DNA from: an uncultured Oscillospiraceae bacterium
GTDB taxonomy: Bacteria; Bacillota; Clostridia; Oscillospirales; Ruminococcaceae
Length of the DNA stretch: 43,020 nt
Reading direction: 5' to 3'
NCBI GenBank assembly: GCA_934513685.1
Contig: CAKSWY010000021.1
Span: 1 to 43,020, forward strand
Shown here: in pieces, positions 22,578 through 29,110 of the stretch
Layout: every line of letters begins with the position of its first letter
How positions within the stretch are numbered: the stretch's first letter is position 1
The notes under the pieces: generated by a model
The model's input: only the letters and a program-made list of their open reading frames with translations
Database searches by the model: none
Told to the model about the DNA's origin: nothing
Made by a program: the position numbers and the translations under genes

Positions 22578-23242
22578 CCGGAATGCTGCTGAAGGACTGG
22601 TACTGCCTGTGGGATATGCTGAAACGCATTGTGCTGCTCTTAGGGGTGGTCTATCCGTTTTTGGCAATTACCACCGATATGCCGTATCTGGCACTGATGA
22701 TGCCACTTCTGCTGGCGTATTATTCGCTGAGCAGCATTGCCATGGACGATAAATGCCAATGGTCCCGTTATGCCCGGACGCTTCCGGTACCGGTGCAGGC
22801 ACAGGTGGGGGCAAAGTACCTGTTTGCGGTACTCAGCAGCGGAATCGGGCTGGTGTGGTGCCTGGTGACAGGCGTGCTGCACTGTTTGGTGAAGCCGCAT
22901 ACGGTGGACTGGGTGGGAGATTATCTCCTCTCGGGAATTGTCTGCTGTGGATTTGCCCTGCTGACCATGGCCGTATTGCTTCCGATTGCCTTTAAAAAGG
23001 GCGTGGAGAAGGCCCGCAACCTGATGATCGTGATGTGGTTGGCCCTGTTTGGCGGGTTTTACCTGTTGGCGAAGCTGGTGCCCACGGCAGCCATGGCGCG
23101 CACGCTGACGGAACGGCTGGATTCCATCCCTGCCGGGTATGCGGCTGTGCTGGGCGGCATTGGCGGAGTGGTTCTGGTGGCTGCTGCACTGTGGGGCAGT
23201 TACCGGCTCAGCTGCAAAATTTATGCCCAAAAAGAGTTCTGA
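22574..23242 (+). CDS. ABC-2 type permease
   Basis: A 222-residue membrane protein with about six hydrophobic segments: near residues 15-55 (two), 80-100, 115-140, 150-170 and 185-210. It is of the ABC-2 permease kind and partners the ATPase encoded just upstream, whose stop codon overlaps its start. No catalytic motifs are expected. The charged stretch MDDKCQWSRYARTLPVP is characteristic of this small permease family. Confidence 0.88.
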   Translation: MTGMLLKDWYCLWDMLKRIVLLLGVVYPFLAITTDMPYLALMMPLLLAYYSLSSIAMDDKCQWSRYARTLPVPVQAQVGAKYLFAVLSSGIGLVWCLVTGVLHCLVKPHTVDWVGDYLLSGIVCCGFALLTMAVLLPIAFKKGVEKARNLMIVMWLALFGGFYLLAKLVPTAAMARTLTERLDSIPAGYAAVLGGIGGVVLVAAALWGSYRLSCKIYAQKEF

Positions 23243-23318
23243 GCAAAGGCAACGCGCAGTTTGCAAGGTGCCTCAGGAAAACCATAAAGACCACATTCCC
23301 AATTTGAGAGAATAAACG

Positions 23319-23370
23319 AACACAGCCTCAGCTGGCTTTCGTAAAAAAGAAAGTCGCCGAGGCTGTGTTT
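23319..23370 (+). terminator. Terminator after the ABC operon
   Basis: An 11-bp outer stem AACACAGCCTC/GAGGCTGTGTT, extended inward by GC/GC and CTTTC/GAAAG pairing, is followed by TTTTGG. It lies 75 bases after the permease stop and could also serve the minus-strand gene cluster ending at 23435. Confidence 0.8.
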
Positions 23371-23434
23371 TGGTGTTTTATGGAGTTATCGTTTAAAGGT
23401 TAAAGGGGTTTGAAATGAAGCAAACGACGCAAAA

Positions 23435-24439
23435 TTACTCAACTTTCAGATTGGGCCGATCCTGATCGCCGTCTGCCTTGAAAAGCGTGAAGTTCTCAGG
23501 CTGGCTGGTGAAGAAGTAGTATTCCGTGTTGTCATCGACCGGCGGGGTCAGATAGTTGGGAATGACGGCCCCGTCGCCTTCCTGTCGCTCACAGAATCCG
23601 GCGGCGCGGAACACTTCGGCGGGAATGCCCCAGCAGTAACAGTCAGCGTATTCGGCGCCCATCTGCTGCATCAACTGGTCAATGGCCTTGCCGAGGCGGG
23701 GCAGAACGGCGTCCTCGCCGATGAAATCCACGATGCGCAGAACCGGCACCGGGCAGCCCTGCTCCGGCCCAACGGCCCGGGTGACCAGATAAGCCAGCAG
23801 GCGCCCGTTTTCGCTGGCGCTCCATACCTGATAGTTCTGGTGCGGGAAATCGAAATACCGATGGGCCAGGTACCACAGGTCTTTGTGGGGAAGGTGGGAA
23901 GAGGGGGGCAGCCCCAATCCCTCCAGCCGGGTCACGGAATGCACGCCGTCCAGCGTGAGGTCGCCGTTCACCGGCAAGAACTCCGGATTTTCCACGTGGG
24001 CCAGCCGATAGTTTCCCCGGCGGGCAAGCCGATAATAGTGGGGGACACGGTCCGCAGTCCAGCCCAGAAACCGGTAGAAGGCCATGGTTTTGGGACGGAT
24101 GTTGTTGCAGCAAACAAACGATGCACCAGTAAGGTCAGGTAAGGCGTTCATCAATTCCAGGCCCACACCATTGTGGCCGGGGGCGGCGATCCAGACGGAG
24201 ACCCAGATGCCGCTGGCGGGCTGCCGGTTGGTGTGAAGATAACCGGCGGCGGCAACCAGTTCGCCGTTCAGCTCAGCAAGGGCAAACTGCAGCCCTTCTT
24301 CCCCGCGAAAGTAATAGTCGAAATACTCCGGAAGGTTGATGTGGGGAAGCTTGTAGTCAAAGTATTGGTTCACAAAGTCGATGACCCGCTTGCCCTCATC
24401 GGGGCGGGCCAGCCGAAGCACAGGAGTTTCTTTGCTCAT
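23435..24439 (-). CDS. GNAT-like acyltransferase (double-domain)
   Basis: A 334-residue protein that looks like two consecutive GNAT folds. The first half (about 1-145) has ALAELNGELVAAAGYLHTN, VAAPGHNGVGLELMNAL-like acyl-CoA loop sequence (WIAAPGHNGVGLELMN) and NIRPKTMAFYRFLGW. The second half (about 180-300) repeats the pattern more loosely and ends with PAEVFRAAGFCERQEG. It closes the FkbH-ACP-MaoC-SDR cluster and overlaps the SDR stop (ATGA). It may transfer the acyl group built on the cluster's carrier protein to an acceptor; this is inference from context. The acceptor is unknown. Confidence 0.75.
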   Translation of the reverse strand: MSKETPVLRLARPDEGKRVIDFVNQYFDYKLPHINLPEYFDYYFRGEEGLQFALAELNGELVAAAGYLHTNRQPASGIWVSVWIAAPGHNGVGLELMNALPDLTGASFVCCNNIRPKTMAFYRFLGWTADRVPHYYRLARRGNYRLAHVENPEFLPVNGDLTLDGVHSVTRLEGLGLPPSSHLPHKDLWYLAHRYFDFPHQNYQVWSASENGRLLAYLVTRAVGPEQGCPVPVLRIVDFIGEDAVLPRLGKAIDQLMQQMGAEYADCYCWGIPAEVFRAAGFCERQEGDGAVIPNYLTPPVDDNTEYYFFTSQPENFTLFKADGDQDRPNLKVE

Positions 24440-25170
24440 GGGATCACGCTGCCTCCCGTAATGGGCAGAACGGCACCGGTGATGAAACCGGCCTCATCGC
24501 TCAGCAAAAAGGCCATGGCGGGCACCACATCGCTTACCTGTGCATTGCGGCCCATGGGGTTGGCTTCGGCCGCCGCCTGTACGATCAGGTCGCTGGTGTC
24601 GGCCAGGAACTTGGTCTCCATCATGCTGGGGGCCACGCAGTTCACGGTAATGCCGTACTGGGCATACTCAATGGCAAGGCTGCGGGCAAAGCCGCCCAGC
24701 ATGCTTTTTACCATAACGTAAGCCGTGGCATTCTTGGGCGGTACGCCGATCTGATAGCTGGTGAGCATGAACAGAACCCGGCCGCGCTTGGCTTTGGCCA
24801 TGGCGGGCAGGAAGGTTTTGCAGATGCGGATGGCGCTGCGCACCTGAACGGAGAGGTCCAGCTCAAACCGTTCTTCGTCAAACTTTTTGAACTTTGTGTT
24901 GATCATGCGAAGCGCCGGCAGGTGAACCAGATGGGTAGGCGTGGGGTAATTGGCCTGCACGTCCTTCAAAAACAGGTCCAGCGCCTGACCATCCGTCAGG
25001 TCCACGTCGTAGGTATGGATCTGGCCGGGATGGGCCTTGCACAGGGGCGCAAGCTGCGCCAGATCGCCGGAACCCTGGGCGATAACCGTGTCGCCCTCCT
25101 GCAGAATGCGCTGGATGAGGGCGGTACCCACATCACTGGAGGCGCCGGTGATGAGATAAACGTTTGCCAT
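24436..25170 (-). CDS. SDR family oxidoreductase (FabG-like)
   Basis: A 244-residue short-chain dehydrogenase/reductase, likely NADP(H)-dependent. It has the cofactor motif TGASSDVG near the N-terminus, in place of the common TGASSGIG. The active-site serine is in MLTSYQIG and the YxxxK pair in AYVMVKS. The C-terminal sequence GAVLPITGGSVIP is FabG-like. The ATG at 25170 has AAGGAG seven bases upstream. Between a MaoC protein and a GNAT it probably reduces a 3-oxoacyl group on the cluster ACP (inference). Confidence 0.9.
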   Translation of the reverse strand: MANVYLITGASSDVGTALIQRILQEGDTVIAQGSGDLAQLAPLCKAHPGQIHTYDVDLTDGQALDLFLKDVQANYPTPTHLVHLPALRMINTKFKKFDEERFELDLSVQVRSAIRICKTFLPAMAKAKRGRVLFMLTSYQIGVPPKNATAYVMVKSMLGGFARSLAIEYAQYGITVNCVAPSMMETKFLADTSDLIVQAAAEANPMGRNAQVSDVVPAMAFLLSDEAGFITGAVLPITGGSVIP

Positions 25171-25230
25171 GGTGTCACTCCTTTCAAACAAGCAAGCACA
25201 GGGGAAACCTTCCCGCTGCACACAAACTGC

Positions 25231-25647
25231 TTACTGTGCTACTCCGGCGCGAATGACCGCACGGGTAACCTTTTTGCCGTCCTGATTGACGATGGAAGCC
25301 TTGATGGTGATCTCCCGGAAGGTGTCATTCACCTCATCCACCACGCCGGTGACGGTGAGGGTATCACCAATGAAGATCGGCTTAGCGAACTTCAGGTCCA
25401 CACCGTGCAGCAGGCAGTGCTCGCCGGGGAGATAAACCCCGGCCAGGGTGGAAAGAAAGCTGGCTCCCAGCATCCCATACACCACTCTACCCGGATAGCC
25501 GCGCCCGGCGGCGTAGTCGGCATCCATGTGAATGGGGCTATTGTCGCCGGTGATGGCGTAGAACTGGGCCATCATTTCTTCAGTGATGGTGACGGTGAAC
25601 GATTCGGTCACACCGGGGGTCAGGTCCGCCAGGCGATAATGGTTCAT
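25231..25647 (-). CDS. MaoC-like hot-dog hydratase
   Basis: A 138-residue single hot-dog domain of the MaoC/(R)-enoyl hydratase family. The catalytic dyad motif YAITGDNSPIHMDADYA places Asp at residue 35 and His at residue 40, followed by GRVVYGMLGASFLS as in PhaJ-type hydratases. It adds or removes water on enoyl thioesters. Located between an ACP and an SDR, it likely works on an ACP-bound acyl chain. RBS AAGGAG stands before the ATG. Confidence 0.9.
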   Translation of the reverse strand: MNHYRLADLTPGVTESFTVTITEEMMAQFYAITGDNSPIHMDADYAAGRGYPGRVVYGMLGASFLSTLAGVYLPGEHCLLHGVDLKFAKPIFIGDTLTVTGVVDEVNDTFREITIKASIVNQDGKKVTRAVIRAGVAQ

Positions 25648-25712
25648 GGAAAACTCCTTCCCGTTTGAGCGCCTGTGAAAACAGACGCGGAAGACAGCGA
25701 ATGAAAAGAAAT

Positions 25713-25775
25713 GCCGCCGAGCCGCGCCGAATGGAAGAGACCGTTGACCGTTCTTCCGGGCGGGTGGTCGGCGGC
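25713..25775 (-). terminator. Long hairpin between ACP and MaoC genes, possible attenuator
   Basis: GCCGCCGA/TCGGCGGC (25713-25720 and 25768-25775) encloses GGAAGA/TCTTCC (25733-25738 and 25752-25757). On the minus strand ATTTCTTTTC follows. Lying inside a co-directional gene run, it could cut expression of the downstream enzymes relative to FkbH and ACP, or mark an RNA-processing site. Confidence 0.4.
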
Positions 25776-25803
25776 GAAATGCCAGAAATACAGGGGGATG
25801 TGC

Positions 25804-26046
25804 TCAGGCAGTCATCCGTTCGATGAGGGCCAGCAGGTCGCCCACATTCTCCAGACCGCGCACGTCTTCCAGCTTGAATTTCAGGCCGAACTTCTTTTCC
25901 ATAGCGGTCAGCAGGTTGATCTGCTCCAGGCTGTCCCAGTCCTCAATGTCGTCGGCACAGGTCTCCGGAGTGATGACCAGCTCTTCGTCGTCAAAGTTGT
26001 CCCGGAAGATCTGCTGTACGGCGTCAAAAATGCTCTGCTTGTCCAT
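25804..26046 (-). CDS. Acyl carrier protein
   Basis: An 80-residue acidic carrier protein. The phosphopantetheine attachment serine is S39 in DIEDWDSLEQINLL. The DSL context differs from fatty-acid-synthase AcpP only in detail, and the tail FKLEDVRGLENVGDLLALIE is typical of discrete ACPs in secondary pathways. It stands 82 bases after the FkbH gene, with RBS AGGAG. It most likely carries the glyceryl or other acyl unit of this cluster rather than serving general fatty acid synthesis. Confidence 0.93.
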   Translation of the reverse strand: MDKQSIFDAVQQIFRDNFDDEELVITPETCADDIEDWDSLEQINLLTAMEKKFGLKFKLEDVRGLENVGDLLALIERMTA

Positions 26047-26128
26047 TGTGTTGCTCCTATTCTGCTTGTCGTTTCAAAAGGCAGCGGCCCGTGCCGACCA
26101 GAAGGGAAAGGGCGGCTGCGAAGCGGCG

Positions 26129-27907
26129 TCAGACCCGGCGAATCTCCATAACGGTGCACAGGGGCTGATGACCGCTGACGTTCTCGTAAACAAAGGTACG
26201 GCTGCCGTCCTCGGCTTCCGACACCAGTTCAAACCCGATTGTAGCATAAAAATCACGCACAAGCAAGTTCTTCGCTGTGGGATAGTAATGGCCCACAATG
26301 CGGCGGATGCCCCGGGCGGCACAGGCTTCGACCAGGCGGTCAAACATGGCCTGCTCCAGCTGGCGCTTGAAGGTGCGGCAACTCATGATCCACAGCTCAA
26401 TGTCCAGCGTGTCGCCTTGCACCTGGCCGATGAGGGCCGTAACCAGGCCGTTGTCGCCAAATTTGTCGATGAGGCGGCCATACAGGGTGATGTAGTCCGG
26501 GTTGTCGAGCAGGCTCTCCACCTGGGCGGCGGAATAGCGGCGAGTGGTCAGGTTGAACTGGTTGGTCTTGTTGATGAGCTGGGTGATGCGCTCCGCGTGC
26601 GGGGCGTCAAAGGTACCAAATTCGCCCACCATGTCAAGGCTCTTCAGATAATCTTCGTAGCTGCCGAAGCTCTGCTCCAGCGCAGTGCGCTGGGCGTTCT
26701 GCTTGTACATACCGGCCCGCTTCTTGTCGTCCTCCGACAGGGTGGTCACCTCAAAATAACCCGCCCGGTCCAGCGTGGTCAGATATTCTTCCGGGGCGGT
26801 CATTTCCGGCACTGCCACGCCGGGAAGTTCCCGCCGGACGATTTCCCGCTCGGCGGGATTGTCATCCACAAACACGAAGCTCTCCGGCAGGATGTTGATC
26901 TCCTTGGCCATGGCGGCCAGGTTCAGATGTTTGGGCTCCCAGTTGGCCTTGAAGCAGACAAAATCCTCTTTTTTCAGGACGCTGTCGGCCCGGGCAAATC
27001 CGGCTTCGGCATTGGCCATCTCGTTTTTGCTGTCCACATTCAACAGAATGCCCAATTGGCCCAGTTCTTTCAGGTACTGCTGGAATTCGCTGTACGCCAT
27101 GCCGGCGGGGGTTTCGCTGCCCATCACGATGCCCTCGGGGCCGTCATCGCCGATGATGCCGCCCCACAGGGTGTTGTCCAGATCCAGCGCAAGGGCCTTC
27201 TTATTGCGGCCGAACAAGCTTTTAATAATGTTGGCTACGCTCTGGGCCAGATAGGGGATGCAGTCGATGGAGCAGCAGTATTTGTAGGCGTACCAGGCGG
27301 TCTGGTCGCTGAATGCATCCATGCCATGGCAGGACTGCAGCCAGGCCAGGTCATTTAAGTACAGGTTGGGGGTGGCAGCGGCCAGCTGAGCCAGCCGGGA
27401 ATTCAGGCTGCGCACAAAGTTTACCTTGCCGCGGGGGTCACTGGCCTCCCGGTTCCCCATCACCCGGTAAACGGGAAGGTCAAAGTTATTCAGCACCACA
27501 GGGCAGCCGAATCCCAGGCCCGCCTTGGCGGCCGCCTCAAAGCGGGCAAATTCTGCATCCAGCTTGGCCTGCACGTCGGCGTCGCTGTCGCTCTGGCAGG
27601 GCCAGTTTTTGATGTTGCGCTGGCTGGTGTGAATGTAGATCACATCTGGGGCGAAGGCGGCCAGGCTGCCATCGTCAAACATCAGGTTTTCGTAAAACAG
27701 GCCATAACCGCCCTCCCAGAAGGTGGGCTGAATGCCGTTGGCCAGCAAAAAGACTTCCAGAATGTTTTTCACTTCCCCGATGGTGCTGCCGCTGAGCAGT
27801 GCCACCTTTTTGGGTACAAGGCCCGGCGTTTGCAGCAGCTGGCGCTTCAAGCTGCGCTTTTTCTGCAAAATGGTTCCGGTGTCCAGAGGATAGGCGAACA
27901 GATCCAT
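26129..27907 (-). CDS. FkbH-like HAD-IIIC protein with C-terminal GNAT domain
   Basis: A 592-residue protein of the FkbH family. An N-terminal region (about 30-230) resembles the SGNH-like part of such proteins. The HAD-IIIC domain begins at ALALDLDNTLWGG (aspartates 242 and 244) and continues with GILLNVDSKNEM and ESFVFVDDNPAEREIVRRELP. A GNAT-like domain follows from about residue 420 (RITQLINKTNQFNLTTRRYS, later IMSCRTFKRQLEQAMFDRLV). Known FkbH/OzmB proteins load a glyceryl group from 1,3-bisphosphoglycerate onto a carrier protein and remove its phosphate. An ACP is encoded next to it, which supports that role. It is the first gene of the cluster. Confidence 0.92.
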   Translation of the reverse strand: MDLFAYPLDTGTILQKKRSLKRQLLQTPGLVPKKVALLSGSTIGEVKNILEVFLLANGIQPTFWEGGYGLFYENLMFDDGSLAAFAPDVIYIHTSQRNIKNWPCQSDSDADVQAKLDAEFARFEAAAKAGLGFGCPVVLNNFDLPVYRVMGNREASDPRGKVNFVRSLNSRLAQLAAATPNLYLNDLAWLQSCHGMDAFSDQTAWYAYKYCCSIDCIPYLAQSVANIIKSLFGRNKKALALDLDNTLWGGIIGDDGPEGIVMGSETPAGMAYSEFQQYLKELGQLGILLNVDSKNEMANAEAGFARADSVLKKEDFVCFKANWEPKHLNLAAMAKEINILPESFVFVDDNPAEREIVRRELPGVAVPEMTAPEEYLTTLDRAGYFEVTTLSEDDKKRAGMYKQNAQRTALEQSFGSYEDYLKSLDMVGEFGTFDAPHAERITQLINKTNQFNLTTRRYSAAQVESLLDNPDYITLYGRLIDKFGDNGLVTALIGQVQGDTLDIELWIMSCRTFKRQLEQAMFDRLVEACAARGIRRIVGHYYPTAKNLLVRDFYATIGFELVSEAEDGSRTFVYENVSGHQPLCTVMEIRRV

Positions 27908-27984
27908 GGGAAACCTCCCGATTTCAATGAATTTTATCCATAAAGTTTCAAAAATGCTGAAGCAAAGGGGTACTTATTACCTTT

Positions 27985-28014
27985 ATAATAAAGGAAGCGC
28001 ACCGTGCGAATCAA
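27985..28014 (-). promoter_or_regulatory. Promoter and palindrome ahead of the FkbH cluster
   Basis: On the minus strand TTGATT (28014-28009) and TATTAT (27990-27985) are 18 bases apart. The -10 box lies within a 15-base palindrome CCTTTA-TNA-TAAAGG (27980-27994), a possible operator. The leader is about 70 bases. Confidence 0.5.
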
Positions 28015-28082
28015 TAAGAACCCCTTCATTTATAGCATATCTGCCCGCCAAAAGCAACCAAAGCGGTGCGTGGGTATAAACC

Positions 28083-28111
28083 TTGCGCCTGTGCCATAGT
28101 CCGGGTATAAT
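28083..28111 (+). promoter_or_regulatory. Promoter of the glyoxalase-like gene
   Basis: TTGCGC (28083-28088) and a perfect TATAAT (28106-28111) with 17-base spacing. Confidence 0.65.
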
Positions 28112-28117
28112 AAGCAT

Positions 28118-28224
28118 GAAAGCAGCTGCCCCTGTGTGTGCGGGGCGGCACCGATCCGAGCGGCCGGGATGCATTTGCAGAGCGGGCCGCTGAAACCGAT
28201 ACAGTCCAGAGAGGAGCGTAAACA
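28118..28224 (+). promoter_or_regulatory. Structured 5' leader of the glyoxalase-like gene
   Basis: The leader of about 107 bases can form GCCCC/GGGGC (28128-28132 and 28142-28146) and a perfect AGCGGCC/GGCCGCT stem (28159-28165 and 28185-28191). ACCGAT occurs once on either side of the second stem. No known riboswitch was recognised. The region ends in AGAGAGGAG, the ribosome site. Confidence 0.35.
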
Positions 28225-28587
28225 ATGAAATTTACCTTTGCCCATAACAATCTGAACGTATTGAACCTGGAAAAGAGCCTGGCCTTTTATAAGGAAGCCC
28301 TGGGCCTTGTGGAAGTGCGCCGCAAGGAAAAACAGGACTTTACGCTGGTGTTTTTGGGGGACGAAACGACCCTGCACAAGCTGGAACTGACCTGGCTGAA
28401 AGACCGCACAACCCCGTATAATCTGGGCGACAATGAAATTCACCTGGCATTCGTTGTGGATGATTTTGATGCGGCCCTAGAAAAACACCGGGCGATGAAC
28501 TGCGTCTGCTATGAAAACCCGGGCATGGGCGTGTACTTCATCAACGACCCAGATGGGTATTGGATTGAGATTCTGCCGGTGCGCTGA
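28225..28587 (+). CDS. VOC family protein, glyoxalase I-like
   Basis: A 120-residue vicinal-oxygen-chelate protein with two beta-alpha-beta-beta-beta modules. Likely metal ligands are visible: His in TFAHNNLNV, Glu in HKLELTW, His in NEIHLAFVV and Glu in YWIEILPV. DPDGYWIEI is the classic C-terminal glyoxalase signature. This points to lactoylglutathione-lyase-type activity on methylglyoxal adducts, although the thiol used by this organism is unknown. Single gene with its own promoter and leader. Confidence 0.9.
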   Translation: MKFTFAHNNLNVLNLEKSLAFYKEALGLVEVRRKEKQDFTLVFLGDETTLHKLELTWLKDRTTPYNLGDNEIHLAFVVDDFDAALEKHRAMNCVCYENPGMGVYFINDPDGYWIEILPVR

Positions 28588-28596
28588 TAGGCAGAA

Positions 28597-28899
28597 TCAC
28601 AGGCCAAGATCTTCCAAAAGGGCTTCCAGCTGGGCATCGCTGTAAACCGGAATGCCTGCCTGTAAATGCAGCAGGTCATTTTCCGGCAGAAGGCGTGTGT
28701 AGATGTCGCAGATCTGAAGAGGCGCGCTGGGGGCAGATTGGGTGCCTGCGTAAACAGCGACCCGCCCGCCTTCGTCGCGCAGCGTATACGCCGGGGAAGG
28801 GGCAGCTTTTTGGGGATTGCCGGAAAAGGCCCACAAAAGGCTGATGGCCAACACCAGCCCGCACAACCCGCATAAGACCCGAAACCAGAGCCTGCTCAT
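28597..28899 (-). CDS. Small membrane-anchored protein, BofC C-terminal-like
   Basis: A 100-residue protein with an N-terminal membrane segment (about 5-24, FRVLCGLCGLVLAISLLWAF) and a short extracytoplasmic domain. Its sequence YTLRDEGGRVAVYAG...LQICDIYTRLLPENDLLHLQAGI resembles the C-terminal domain of BofC and related Firmicute proteins of unknown role. The protein ends SDAQLEALLEDLGL. The ATG at 28899 is chosen because it places the basic residue and membrane segment at the start. The gene is convergent with the glyoxalase gene, with a nine-base gap. Confidence 0.75.
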   Translation of the reverse strand: MSRLWFRVLCGLCGLVLAISLLWAFSGNPQKAAPSPAYTLRDEGGRVAVYAGTQSAPSAPLQICDIYTRLLPENDLLHLQAGIPVYSDAQLEALLEDLGL

Positions 28900-29000
28900 A
28901 ACATACGCCTCCTGACCGGCAATTTTTATTATAGTATGGACGTATTTTTCGGGGCGATACAACTTTCACAGAGCGGTGCTGTACTTTTAGCCGGCAGCTG

Positions 29001-29009
29001 TGATATAAT
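29001..29009 (+). promoter_or_regulatory. Extended -10 promoter ahead of the PBP gene
   Basis: TGA-TATAAT (extended -10, with a perfect hexamer at 29004-29009) lies about 100 bases before the PBP coding region. The -35 region is weak. Confidence 0.5.
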
Positions 29010-29110
29010 ATGTTTCTAAGCGACACAATGCAGGCGGGGGAATTTTCCGATCCGGCCGTTGTGACGCCGTATGAAAGAATGACGTTTTTTGTCAAAGGCC
29101 GCCCGGCCGT

